A stretch of 64,000 nt of DNA from Ralstonia pickettii (GCF_000607165.1 NZ_JFZG01000004.1:124001-188000), one strand, 5' to 3'. Positions 25,967 to 35,422 are shown, counted from the stretch's first letter. Numbers and translations: made by a program. Notes: generated from the sequence alone by a model not told the origin.

Positions 25967-26101
25967 GCCTGACCCCCAGCTTTACCCCTGAATCCAAGGT
26001 GGTTCCAAACGGACCTGTTACCGGCAGGTCCACGGGGAACTGCTGCGGCCTTTGTTAGCAGTACCTGACGAAAGACTCAATACAACAAAAGGAGCTTTGC
26101 A

Positions 26102-26587
26102 ATGGCACAGGACATCTTCCTGAAGATCAATGGCATCGACGGCGAATCGCAAGACTCGTCGCACAAGAACGAAATCGAAGTGCTGGTGTGGGACTGGAAC
26201 ATCGAGCAACAGTCGAACATGCACGCGGGCAGCGGCGGCGGTGCCGGCAAGGCCACCGTGTCGGACCTGTCGTTCGAGCACTACGTCGACCGTGCATCGC
26301 CCAACCTGATGAAGTACTGCCTGACTGGTAAGCACATCGACCAAGCCACGCTGGTAGTGCGAAAGGCCGGCGGCAACCCGCTGGAGTACCTGAAGCTCAC
26401 GATGAGCGATGTGATCGTGACCAGGGTGGCACCGCGTGGTGCCGCTACCGACGAGGCACGTGTGCGCGAGAAGGTGGCGCTGTCGTTCTCCAAGGTCAAG
26501 CAGGAGTACATGGTGCAGAACGCCCAGGGCGGTAGCGGTGGTGCGATCACCGCTGGCTATGACATCAAGGGCAATAAGGAAGCTTAA
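26102..26587 (+). CDS. hcp: T6SS tube protein Hcp (TssD)
   Basis: A 161-residue Hcp1-type protein with MAQDIFLKINGIDGESQD at the start, the VLVWDWNIEQQSNMHAGSGGGAGKA loop and VKQEYMVQNAQGG near the end. It forms the hexameric inner tube and is secreted. AAAAGGAGC precedes the ATG, a strong ribosome site fitting high expression. A 135-base gap separates it from tssC, so it may have an extra promoter. Confidence 0.97.
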   Translation: MAQDIFLKINGIDGESQDSSHKNEIEVLVWDWNIEQQSNMHAGSGGGAGKATVSDLSFEHYVDRASPNLMKYCLTGKHIDQATLVVRKAGGNPLEYLKLTMSDVIVTRVAPRGAATDEARVREKVALSFSKVKQEYMVQNAQGGSGGAITAGYDIKGNKEA

Positions 26588-26670
26588 CTAGGCTTGTCCA
26601 TCCGACGTGAACAACTGTCGGGTGGGCTGTGCTTCAGCTACCAATACACCAAGAAATGGGAGCCTAAACA

Positions 26671-27315
26671 ATGAAACGCAAACTGATTCTGGCAGCCACT
26701 GTGCTGCCGCTGCTGGGCCTGGGTGCATGCGCGCCTGTTACCAAGTCGCTGTATTCCGAAATCTCGCAGAAGGAATACAAGGACTACTCGGAAAATGTGA
26801 GCCAGATTCTGGTGGCCAGCAATGGCTCGAAGATCGTTGTGCTTGGATCGCAGTACCACTACATCCTCGACACGCCGCCGCGCTTGGTTGAAGTCATGGA
26901 CTCGCCACTGCACCCCAAGGTAACGGCGCGCATGGAACAGTTCAAGGTGACGCCGGAGTCGGACATGACCGGCGGTTTCACGCTGTCCTTGCCGGCGAAT
27001 GCGAGCAGCGAGGACCAGCGGCTAGCGCAGGCCTATGGCTTCTCGAAGGACGCCAGCGGACGTATGACGCAGTCGTTCCTGTTGAGTGGCAAACGCTATA
27101 GCGCCAAGGGGTTCACGATGCCCTCGGCACTGGCCAAGAAGTTCAACCAGACCTACAGCGTGCAGATTCGTGAAGAGGTGCCGACCGGCGGTAAGGCCGC
27201 GCTGGTGCTGCTCACCCCGCTGACGGTTGCTGCCGATGGGGTGTTGACGCTCCTGGCGATTCCGCTGGTGCCGCTGGGCGTCGCAGGGATGGCCGCTGCA
27301 ACAGCTATGAACTAA
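26671..27315 (+). CDS. Lipoprotein of unknown function between hcp and vgrG, with hydrophobic C-terminus
   Basis: The 214-residue product has a clear lipoprotein signal (MKRKLILAATVLPLLGLGAC; lipobox LGAC, Cys20). The mature part is polar to about residue 175 and then carries a hydrophobic stretch of about 30 residues (ALVLLTPLTVAADGVLTLL and onward) at the C-terminus. No named domain is recognised. GGGAG precedes the ATG. Its position inside the operon suggests a T6SS accessory or an immunity-like role; both are inference. Confidence 0.75.
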   Translation: MKRKLILAATVLPLLGLGACAPVTKSLYSEISQKEYKDYSENVSQILVASNGSKIVVLGSQYHYILDTPPRLVEVMDSPLHPKVTARMEQFKVTPESDMTGGFTLSLPANASSEDQRLAQAYGFSKDASGRMTQSFLLSGKRYSAKGFTMPSALAKKFNQTYSVQIREEVPTGGKAALVLLTPLTVAADGVLTLLAIPLVPLGVAGMAAATAMN

Positions 27316-27447
27316 CGACGTACCGGGAAGCGCGGTATCAGGGGCAATCAGAAAGCGTGTATGTCCCGCCCATCTGACGGCAACAACGATTGGATGGGCA
27401 ACGGCACCGGTCATTGTGGTGGTGTCTCAATCATGAGGAGTCGAGAG

Positions 27448-30400
27448 ATGGGCGCAGCAGAGCAGATTTCCAACTTGGTGGGCAGCCACCGCACAGTCAA
27501 ACCGAAAAGCAGCGCGATTCCCGAGTTGCTGGGCGCGCCGCAGTTGGAATTCGTGCGCGTCACCGGTCGCGAAGCCCTGAGCGAATTGTTCACCTACACG
27601 GTGGATCTGCGCCCCGTCTCCCTCGCCGCCGATCAGTCCATGCTTGAGTCCGATCTCGATGCCGCCATCGGCCAAGAGATGACGTTGTCGATTGAACTCG
27701 ATGGCATGGGCGAGGGGTTGCTGGGCGGCATTGGCGCGGGCGAGCGCCAGATCACCGGCCTGATCACCGCCGTTGAGTTGACAGGCGGCGTAGATAGCAA
27801 CCGCCTCTATCGCTACACCCTGCGCCCCTGGCTCTGGCTCGCCACCCAGACCTCCGACTTCAAATCGTTCCAGAACAAGTCCGTCATCGACATCTTGGAC
27901 GAAGTGCTGGCCGACTACCCGTACTCCGTCGACAAACGTCTGGACACCAGCGTCTTCCCCAAGCTGATTTGGGAAGTGCAGCACGGTGAGACCGACGCTC
28001 ACTTCATCCAGCGCCTCACTGAAGAATGGGGCATCACCTACTTCTTCGAACACGACGGTGGTCATCACCGGCTCGTGCTCGTCTCTGAATCCGGCGCTTG
28101 GAAGACATTCCCCAGCCAGGCGTATCACGCGCTGCCGATCTACCCGCAAGGTTTCAAGGTCGACCAAGAGCACCTGACGCGCTTCGAGCCCAAGAATCGC
28201 CTGCGCACCGGCCGCGTCACCCTCAAAGACTATGACCCGCGCCAGCCCAAGGCCGACCTGACCGTCAGCGACAGCCTGCCGCGCGACACCCACTTCTCAG
28301 AATTCGAGCGCTACGAATACGAACCCGGCATCTACGACAGCCGTGAAGCCGGCAACTTCCGAGTGCGTATCCGCGCGGAAGAGCGGCGTGCCAAAGGCCG
28401 GCGTATGTACGGCGCAGGCAACCTGCGCGGTATCGCCGCAGGCTGCACCTATCACATCAGCAACCACGACAGCGACGCGCTCAACCGCGAAGTGCTCATC
28501 GTCAGCACGGAGCTGACGCTCGAAGACGTTGGCCTGACCAGCGGCACAACACAGCAATACACCTGCCGCGTCAAGCTGGAAGCCCACCCCACCGACGAAG
28601 TCTTCCGTCCGGCGTTGACCGCCCACAAGCCCCGCGTCCAAGGTATCCAGCGCGCCGTCGTCACCGGCCCCGAGAACCAAGAGATCTGGACCAACGACCA
28701 TGGCTGCGTCAAGGTCCAGCTCGAGTGGGACCGTTACGGCCAGTATGACGAAAACTCCTCGCCCTGGATCCGTGTTGCCAACGGTTGGTCCGGCGACCAG
28801 TTTGGCGCCATGCACGTGCCCCGCATCCGGCAGGAGGTGCTGGTGTGCTACCTGAACGGCGATCCAAATACACCCATTGTGATGGGGCGTGTCCCCAACC
28901 AGCTCAACATGCCGCCCTGGAGCCTGCCGACGCAGCACGCGCTCTCTGGTGTGGCTAGCAAAGAACTTTTTGGGCAACGGCGTAACCACCTGCTGATGGA
29001 TGACACGCAGGGCCAGATTCAGGCCCAGTTGTCTTCCGATCACCAGACCAGTCAGCTCAACCTCGGCTACTTGACCAGCGTGCCCGGCAACCCCGGGCGC
29101 AAAGACCAACGTGGCGAAGGTTTCGACCTGCGCACCGATGGCCACGGCAGCGTGCGTGGCGGCAAGGGCCTCTTCCTCACCGCAGAAGGCCAGATCAACG
29201 CCGTGGGCGGTCACCTCACGCGCGATGAGTTCATCCGCTGCTTGGAAGCCGCGCTCGAAACCGCCAAGTCATTCGGGGACTACAGCAGCCAGCACGAAGC
29301 AGCAAAGCCAGACACGGACCCGCAAGGCAGCTTGACCAAAGCTGTTCAGGAATGGGATGCGGGAGCCAACAACCACAAGGAAGCACCGGGGCATGGCGGC
29401 CAACCGCTGCTGGGTGCCTACGCGCCGGCTGGCATGGCCCTCGCCAGCCCGCAAACCATCACCAGCTACGCCGGCAAGCATATCGACACCGTGTCCAAGC
29501 TCAACCAGCAGTACACGGCCGGCCAGCAGTACGTCGTCAATGGCGGCTCCGGCATCAGTCTGTTTGCCCACAGTGGATTCTGGAAAGGTATCGCCCACCG
29601 CGGCAAGCTCATTCTGCAATCACAGAGTGATGGCATGGATCTCAACGCTAAAACCGACGTGGTGGTAACCGCTACAGACGGCAGCATCCTGGGCAATGCA
29701 AAAAGCGGCATCACGCTCATGAGCGGCAACGCAGGTATCCGCATTGCAGATGGGTGTGTGGACATCTTTGGGCCTACACGTGTGCATGCACATACGGGGC
29801 ACTTTGATGTGCCTGGGCCTGAGGGTATCCAAGGAGCACTGCCTCAGTTCGACTCGGGGGATACCGGGCGTAAGTTCCGCCTGATCCGGCCGGCGGATAG
29901 CCTGCCGGTAGCTGGCACGCCCTATCAAATCGTCAAGCAAGACGGCAGCGTCGTAAAGGGCGTCACCAATAGTCTGGGCGAAACCGGTCTGCATGAGTCT
30001 GAGGCAGCAGAGGCGTTGTCGATCTCCTTTGGTGAGGAGCAGCCTAGCCAGGAAGCAAGGATGGTCCGCACCTCGTTGACGTTGGGCGACGACAATCGGA
30101 TGCGCGACAACGGGTACCAATACAAGCTGAAACAGTCGACCTACCAGATTAAGCGGGCCGCCTACTTGCCTGTCGAGGGCGTCGGTGCCCTTGGCGTGTT
30201 CATTATCTATGGAAATCTCAGCCTGAAATCCAGCGGGCCTGGCGATTCTCTGTGGGTAAACGGCATGGGCCTCACTAGCGCTAGCAAGAAGGGTAAGGTC
30301 GTTTTCTTCGCCAAGGCATCGCTGCGAATTAACGGAATTGACGGCACTCCCACCCCCTTGGGGATAAACAATGAAGCAGGTTATTGGCCAAAGGATGATT

Positions 30401-30594
30401 CGCTCCCCATTGGCACGGCAACCCTGAGGCTCCCGCCTGCAGACCCGTCACTCAAGGTCGAGTTGGTACTCAGTGGAGGTTATGTCTATGAAGGCGACGA
30501 AGGCCGTGCCGTGCCCGGTCCGTCCCAGGGATCGATCGTCATACCGATCGAGAGTGTCTATGTTGAAGGAAAGAACGGGAGCATTAATGTCTAG
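27448..30594 (+). CDS. vgrG: T6SS spike protein VgrG (TssI) with C-terminal extension
   Basis: A 1048-residue VgrG. The gp27/gp5-like core begins with PELLGAPQLEFVRVTGREAL and includes RFEPKNRLRTGRVTLKDYD, the gp5 OB-fold part (VKVQLEWDRYGQYDENSSPWIRV split in the chain) and the DUF2345 beta-helix to about residue 785. Beyond it, about residues 808-862 look like a transthyretin-like fold (FRLIRPADSLPVAGTPYQIV), which in other VgrGs recruits lipase effectors. The last 185 or so residues are unfamiliar. The ATG at 27448 has AGGAG eight bases upstream; the longer frame from 27361 lacks such a site. The stop overlaps the next gene by 8 bases. Confidence 0.95.
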   Translation: MGAAEQISNLVGSHRTVKPKSSAIPELLGAPQLEFVRVTGREALSELFTYTVDLRPVSLAADQSMLESDLDAAIGQEMTLSIELDGMGEGLLGGIGAGERQITGLITAVELTGGVDSNRLYRYTLRPWLWLATQTSDFKSFQNKSVIDILDEVLADYPYSVDKRLDTSVFPKLIWEVQHGETDAHFIQRLTEEWGITYFFEHDGGHHRLVLVSESGAWKTFPSQAYHALPIYPQGFKVDQEHLTRFEPKNRLRTGRVTLKDYDPRQPKADLTVSDSLPRDTHFSEFERYEYEPGIYDSREAGNFRVRIRAEERRAKGRRMYGAGNLRGIAAGCTYHISNHDSDALNREVLIVSTELTLEDVGLTSGTTQQYTCRVKLEAHPTDEVFRPALTAHKPRVQGIQRAVVTGPENQEIWTNDHGCVKVQLEWDRYGQYDENSSPWIRVANGWSGDQFGAMHVPRIRQEVLVCYLNGDPNTPIVMGRVPNQLNMPPWSLPTQHALSGVASKELFGQRRNHLLMDDTQGQIQAQLSSDHQTSQLNLGYLTSVPGNPGRKDQRGEGFDLRTDGHGSVRGGKGLFLTAEGQINAVGGHLTRDEFIRCLEAALETAKSFGDYSSQHEAAKPDTDPQGSLTKAVQEWDAGANNHKEAPGHGGQPLLGAYAPAGMALASPQTITSYAGKHIDTVSKLNQQYTAGQQYVVNGGSGISLFAHSGFWKGIAHRGKLILQSQSDGMDLNAKTDVVVTATDGSILGNAKSGITLMSGNAGIRIADGCVDIFGPTRVHAHTGHFDVPGPEGIQGALPQFDSGDTGRKFRLIRPADSLPVAGTPYQIVKQDGSVVKGVTNSLGETGLHESEAAEALSISFGEEQPSQEARMVRTSLTLGDDNRMRDNGYQYKLKQSTYQIKRAAYLPVEGVGALGVFIIYGNLSLKSSGPGDSLWVNGMGLTSASKKGKVVFFAKASLRINGIDGTPTPLGINNEAGYWPKDDSLPIGTATLRLPPADPSLKVELVLSGGYVYEGDEGRAVPGPSQGSIVIPIESVYVEGKNGSINV

Positions 30595-31147
30595 AAATCG
30601 AGCTTGGTTGTTGTCTCTGTTTCTGGCGGGTGCGGGGATTCTCGGCTGCACAGACAGTGGCGCAGGCGCACGATCCGTTCCACAACAAGTGGAACGGGTT
30701 TCAGCGCAATCGAGTGAAATAACCTCCCAAGCCAAGCAAGCATCGACGCCTGAGTCAAAGCGCGCCTTCTTGCTGGCACAACAAGCGAGTGAGTTTGCCA
30801 ACCGTAAAGACTACGCGGGCGCGTTGAGCAAGCTCGAAGAAGCGATCGCGATACGCGGCAACGTGCCCGAGTTCTCGATGATGCGCTGCATGTTGAGCGA
30901 GCGCATAAGCAACCATCCGCAATTGGAATGCTATGCCAGGGTCGTGCGGACCTACGAGGTGAATGGCGCGCTTTGCGAAAGCAATTTGAACTGTGTGGTT
31001 GCCGCATCCATGGCATCGCTTCCAGAGGCACAAGCCTATCAACGCCATTATCTTGAAGCCCCGAGATCAGTCGCAGATCAAGAGCTTACAGACATTGTTC
31101 TGAAAGGGTTCACCCGTGAGAAATATCTGCACACCATCTTGCCCTGA
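30587..31147 (+). CDS. Lipoprotein, putative Tli3-type immunity protein
   Basis: The 186-residue protein has a lipobox (AGAGILGC, Cys21) and a mature domain with several cysteines and a TPR-like helical run (RKDYAGALSKLEEAIAIRG). The gene starts within the last 8 bases of vgrG (ATGTCTAG). The order vgrG - this gene - lipase - DUF2875 adaptor matches vgrG2b-tli3-tle3-tla3 of Pseudomonas aeruginosa, where Tli3 is the periplasmic immunity protein for the lipase Tle3 (established). The immunity role here is inferred from order and envelope location, not from sequence identity. Confidence 0.65.
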   Translation: MSRNRAWLLSLFLAGAGILGCTDSGAGARSVPQQVERVSAQSSEITSQAKQASTPESKRAFLLAQQASEFANRKDYAGALSKLEEAIAIRGNVPEFSMMRCMLSERISNHPQLECYARVVRTYEVNGALCESNLNCVVAASMASLPEAQAYQRHYLEAPRSVADQELTDIVLKGFTREKYLHTILP

Positions 31148-31198
31148 TCAAGTTGCGCCCATTGCTTGCCGGCCCCAATAAGCCAGAAAAACAATCCA

Positions 31199-33523
31199 AT
31201 GACCGAAACGACTGCAGGCCGCCTGAGCGGCCCTTACGCCGAAGCGCTGTGTCTTCCCGGCAAACCACGCATGGACGTGGACGCGCCCCTTCCGTTGCCC
31301 GGCGTCATCATCTTCGTGCACGGAGTCAATTCCAATGGCGAATGGTTTGACGACAGTGAAATTGGCCTGCTGGCCGGGCTCAACGCACGCTTGCAGCGCA
31401 AGGACGACCAACTCCACCGCATCAAGGGCAGTGGTCAGCTTCAGCCCGCCAGCTATATGGGCGAGCTCACGGAGGATGGCTACATCCACCGTGACTTAAA
31501 GTCCACCAGCTTCATCAAGGAAGACGGCTACAGTCCGGTCATCCGCTTCCGCTGGGGTTACAAGGCCAGCAAAGCAGAAGTTGCCACCGTGGGCGGAAGC
31601 ATTCTGCTTGACGAAGCCGATGCTTGGGGCGGCGGCCCCTTTGCCAACGGCTGCTCTGCTTTGCCTGACATGTTTAGCAATGGTACTGACACTGGATTGT
31701 TCCTCGGCCTTGCCGTGCAGGACATGAATACCAGCGACCGCCAGGTCTACAGTTGCCCGGCCCGACACTACCAGGCCTTTGCTGCATGGCGCCTCGCCAA
31801 GCTGGTCGCGCGCATTCGTGAGATTCATCGCGCGCAGTACGGCGAAAAAGATTGCCCTGTGACCGTGGTTTGCCATAGCCAAGGCAACATGGTCGGGCTG
31901 TGCTCGGCCTACTTCGGCGCCAATCATCCTGATTTGAAGGGGCGCGGCGTGGCCGACAACTACATTCTGGCCAATGCGCCCTATAGCATGCAAAAAAGTG
32001 GGGCCGATAACTACGCGCAATACAACTGGCCAAAGTTCCAGGGGCGCGTCAAGCAGGAGTCCCGCTATGAAGGGTTGGCGAACTTCTTTGACATTGTGCG
32101 CAACTTCGAGCCGAAGCACTACGACACCGCTACTGTTGACGAACACCTCTGGAACCGCCGCCCTAAATGCGGAAGCCAGCCGAATACCACCGCGCAAGAC
32201 GAGCAAGCCCGCAAAACACGAAAACGCGTGTTCCTGTATTGCAACCCGCACGACCGTGTGATCTCCATTGATACAGTCAAAGGCATGGGTTGGTTGGGCT
32301 TGAATGACAAAGACGTGCAAGAGACCCGTGCCGAAGGCTTGCTATTCCAACGCGTGTGGGCCGAGGGCCAGCCCGGGCAGCCGTACAAGGTTGGCGTTGC
32401 CCCCACCGGTGGCGCTGGCGACTACTTCGACTACTGGAAGCAAACGAACGGCGCCGATCTGAACGAGAAACAGTTCTGGACCCCGCGTGCAGACCAATTG
32501 CGCATGCAGGTCAAGGAGATCTGGGGCGACGAGCGTCGTAGTGTCATCGGCAAGGCAAATGCAACGCTCTGGGGATTTGTCTTCCAGGTCGCCCTGTGGG
32601 GCAGCAGCGCCGTGGGCGCAAAGCTTGCCAACCTGAATGCCAGCCCAGACGATGGCTGGAAGGTCCGTGTCAACGCGCCCGAAGTCCCCTGCAAGGGGAT
32701 CGAGCCCAAGTCGCTCTATTTACCGGGCGGTGATGGCTCCTCATCCAGGCCTGGCAAGGTGCGAGAAGGCGATTCACGCATCGAAGGCCCCTTCAACCGG
32801 TACAAGGAATCCGCCAGTGATGCGTTGAACCCCAAGCGTGACACCTTCGAGGGAGAAGACCCCTACGCGGAACCACGCAAAGAGCTGGGGCAGGGCGACA
32901 CCGCCAGCGAAGCGGCCATGCGCTACGACCAGAACGCGGGCATTCGCCAACGTGCCCGGCGCGCCATCTATACCGACGGCGGACATCGCCAATTGCTTGG
33001 CCGTGCCGGAGTGCTGAACCCATGGGGCTTCACGGAAGAAGATGTGGGCAAGCTGAGCGCGCAGGGCCACGGCGACATCAAGGGCAGCAACTTTGAGTCG
33101 TTCGAGAAAACCGAGCGCATGGGCTTGCTTGCCAAGGGCGCAAACCAACAGGCCACCAATCACTCGACCATCTTGACCAACCCCGACCACAGCGAGCACG
33201 TGCTGGCTTACGACGTGGATGTGGGCCTGTGCAAATTCAGCAATGTGCAGATGAACCAACTGCGGAGGATGGCGGATTGGCGCTGGTGTAAGCCGAGGCC
33301 CGAAAAAGGCGACGACTTCCCGCCGGGCAGGAAGCCCGAGCAGGATAACGAATTTGAGTACTACGACACCGCAAAATTGAAGAATAAGCCGCTAGCGGAG
33401 CAGGACAAATTTGTCGCAGAAAAAGGCGCCCTAACGATTCTCCAGATCGCCCACGAGCGCAATCGGCTGCCTGTGTTCCAGGCCCATCACCAGTCAGGTA
33501 AGTCTGATACGCCCTACGTCTGA
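31199..33523 (+). CDS. tle3: T6SS phospholipase effector, Tle3 family
   Basis: A 774-residue protein with an N-terminal alpha/beta-hydrolase fold. The oxyanion-hole segment is GVIIFVHGVNSNGEWFDDSE and the nucleophile elbow is VVCHSQGNMVG with Ser227. Family members degrade target-cell phospholipids after T6SS delivery (Tle3, known). The long C-terminal half (about residues 430-774) is charged and has no obvious membrane segment. The elbow reads C-H-S-Q-G instead of G-H-S-Q-G. ATG 31199 is used; the upstream in-frame TTG is not supported. It is flanked by the putative immunity lipoprotein and Tla3. Confidence 0.85.
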   Translation: MTETTAGRLSGPYAEALCLPGKPRMDVDAPLPLPGVIIFVHGVNSNGEWFDDSEIGLLAGLNARLQRKDDQLHRIKGSGQLQPASYMGELTEDGYIHRDLKSTSFIKEDGYSPVIRFRWGYKASKAEVATVGGSILLDEADAWGGGPFANGCSALPDMFSNGTDTGLFLGLAVQDMNTSDRQVYSCPARHYQAFAAWRLAKLVARIREIHRAQYGEKDCPVTVVCHSQGNMVGLCSAYFGANHPDLKGRGVADNYILANAPYSMQKSGADNYAQYNWPKFQGRVKQESRYEGLANFFDIVRNFEPKHYDTATVDEHLWNRRPKCGSQPNTTAQDEQARKTRKRVFLYCNPHDRVISIDTVKGMGWLGLNDKDVQETRAEGLLFQRVWAEGQPGQPYKVGVAPTGGAGDYFDYWKQTNGADLNEKQFWTPRADQLRMQVKEIWGDERRSVIGKANATLWGFVFQVALWGSSAVGAKLANLNASPDDGWKVRVNAPEVPCKGIEPKSLYLPGGDGSSSRPGKVREGDSRIEGPFNRYKESASDALNPKRDTFEGEDPYAEPRKELGQGDTASEAAMRYDQNAGIRQRARRAIYTDGGHRQLLGRAGVLNPWGFTEEDVGKLSAQGHGDIKGSNFESFEKTERMGLLAKGANQQATNHSTILTNPDHSEHVLAYDVDVGLCKFSNVQMNQLRRMADWRWCKPRPEKGDDFPPGRKPEQDNEFEYYDTAKLKNKPLAEQDKFVAEKGALTILQIAHERNRLPVFQAHHQSGKSDTPYV

Positions 33524-33531
33524 GGAACTGC

Positions 33532-35109
33532 ATGTCTTACCTGGTTCGTTTGAGTTCGCACGGGCGCGTGTTTGCTTCCGCCAAGCAACTGGTCAGCGCC
33601 TGTCTGCTGCTCACCGCCTGTCACCCTGGAGTTTCAATGTCTGCCAACTATTCTCGCAAGCCCGTGGCGTGGCCACGGATGCAAACCGCTGCCGCACAAA
33701 CCGATCCCGCCAAGGCACCCGCTGCCGTACTGCTGGGTGTGCAGTGGCTCAACCCGCTGATGTGGCGTGACTACCCCACCCAATGGAACCTGCTGTGGGC
33801 CCAGGGGCTTGCGCAGCCCAATGCGAATGATCTGCAGGCGCCAAAGTTTAAGCTGGGGGATGCGGTGGGGGAGTTGACCGGTGGCATGGATCGTAACAAA
33901 CGGCTGGAGGACTACCCCCAGGTCAAACGTGACAGATTCGTTGGGGCCTTCAACGACTTAGTCACTGCCCCACTAAGAAGCTTCCGCGCCTATCCGGCCG
34001 ACCCGAACTACTTCTACTCCATCCGCACGGGCACATCTCGCCCAGACTTTATGGACGCGATCGTGTTTGCCGGGATGCCGCGCGAGTGGGTTAATACGCC
34101 GACGTACTATGACTTTGAGATCAAGGACAGTGGGATCGATGAGTTGCTGCGCGACCAAAAGAACGTTGGCATTCCCGCCCCCAGCTATGGAGCATACGAC
34201 GCAGCGCACGCCGAAGAGCGCATGCGCGATTACTTTGTCAACTTGCACAAGAATGACCGAGGCGAAACGGTACGTGGTGCACCTGCGACCGATGAAATGA
34301 TCATTGGCGAGTCAACGCTGACTTTGAAAGGGGCACGGCGCTTGATCTATGGCAAGGTAGCGCAAGAATCCGAGGCCCGGAGCATGATGTTCAACCCCAA
34401 CGGCAAGCTGCCGCAGGTGGTGCTCAAGGCCGGTGATGAAACCGTGGGCTTCTACGATCTGCAAGAAGCGCTCAAGTTCTTGGCGGCGAATCCCAACAAG
34501 CTGGCGTGGGTGTGGAACATGGATGCGCCCAACTACCCGATGGGCGAGCAAACCAACGAAAACACTGCCCTCCTGATCCTCGGCCACCCCAGCGCCGACT
34601 GGGGCTACACGCCGCTGGCCTCCATCTACACGCCCCAGCACCATGAAGGCGGCATCGACGCCAAGGCGGCCAACCCCGGCGGGGCGTGGAGCCTCTTGAT
34701 GGAGGCCGTTCAGAAGCAGGCCGCGCAAGACCACCCCGTTGAGCGTGTCTACCACGACGTGCATAAGCACACGGCCAACGTCACCACCTTGATGAAGCCG
34801 CTGCACGCCGTCGTCCACCAGCAATGGCCCGACCTGGACCAGATCGGCAACTTCTACAGCGTGTCCCAGGTGATGGAAGGCCCGGCCCGCGCCGCCAGCT
34901 TCGCTGTCAACACTGCCTTTGCTGCAGCCTATGCCAACCAGAGCGGCAAGAGCGCCGTGGTCACCAGCGTGACTGACGCAAAAGATAGCTGGGCCGTGCT
35001 GATCGGCCCACCGCCGGGCTGGAAGCCGTCGCCGCCGATCACGCAGTGGGACCGCGCGAGGGGCGAGAGCCGGGCGTACTGGCCGTGGTTTGGCAAACCG
35101 CAGCAGTAA
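33532..35109 (+). CDS. tla3: Type VI lipase adaptor Tla3 (DUF2875)
   Basis: A 525-residue protein with an N-terminal hydrophobic segment ending in LLLTAC (possible lipobox, Cys30). It then has the DUF2875 pattern, including VQWLNPLMWRDYPTQWNLLW, a mid-protein FDL-like dimer region and the C-terminal VLIGPPPGWKP. Tla3 of P. aeruginosa binds Tle3 and VgrG2b and is needed for lipase delivery (established). A GAGGAAC ribosome site precedes the ATG. It is 8 bases downstream of tle3. Confidence 0.85.
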   Translation: MSYLVRLSSHGRVFASAKQLVSACLLLTACHPGVSMSANYSRKPVAWPRMQTAAAQTDPAKAPAAVLLGVQWLNPLMWRDYPTQWNLLWAQGLAQPNANDLQAPKFKLGDAVGELTGGMDRNKRLEDYPQVKRDRFVGAFNDLVTAPLRSFRAYPADPNYFYSIRTGTSRPDFMDAIVFAGMPREWVNTPTYYDFEIKDSGIDELLRDQKNVGIPAPSYGAYDAAHAEERMRDYFVNLHKNDRGETVRGAPATDEMIIGESTLTLKGARRLIYGKVAQESEARSMMFNPNGKLPQVVLKAGDETVGFYDLQEALKFLAANPNKLAWVWNMDAPNYPMGEQTNENTALLILGHPSADWGYTPLASIYTPQHHEGGIDAKAANPGGAWSLLMEAVQKQAAQDHPVERVYHDVHKHTANVTTLMKPLHAVVHQQWPDLDQIGNFYSVSQVMEGPARAASFAVNTAFAAAYANQSGKSAVVTSVTDAKDSWAVLIGPPPGWKPSPPITQWDRARGESRAYWPWFGKPQQ

Positions 35110-35146
35110 CGCCCAGCAATCGGCCAATTTTCGTACAGAAATCAAC

Positions 35147-35422
35147 ATGTCCGCAGAAATCATCACCGTAGGCGACATCGGCACGCACGGCGCCGTCGTC
35201 ATCACCGGCTCGCCCACCAGCAAGATCCGTGGCCGCGCCATTGCTCGCCAGGGCGATCTCGTCAACTGCCCCGCTAAGTACCCCGACGGTCGCCCACACG
35301 GCATCAACCGCATCGTGCGCGTGTCGGGCACATCCAAGGTCGGCGGCACGATCATGGCCCGCGCCGGTGATGGCACCGAATGCGGCTGTGTCCTGATGGG
35401 CAGCCAGCCCGCCCGCGCATGA
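35147..35422 (+). CDS. PAAR-domain spike tip protein
   Basis: A 91-residue stand-alone PAAR protein with ITVGDIGTHGAVVITG, the GRAIARQGDLVNCP half and a GGTIMARAGDGTECGC repeat. The histidine and cysteines that bind zinc in PAAR tips are present. It caps the VgrG spike. The stop codon TGA overlaps the ATG of tssJ (ATGA), so translation is coupled to the membrane-complex genes. Confidence 0.9.
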   Translation: MSAEIITVGDIGTHGAVVITGSPTSKIRGRAIARQGDLVNCPAKYPDGRPHGINRIVRVSGTSKVGGTIMARAGDGTECGCVLMGSQPARA

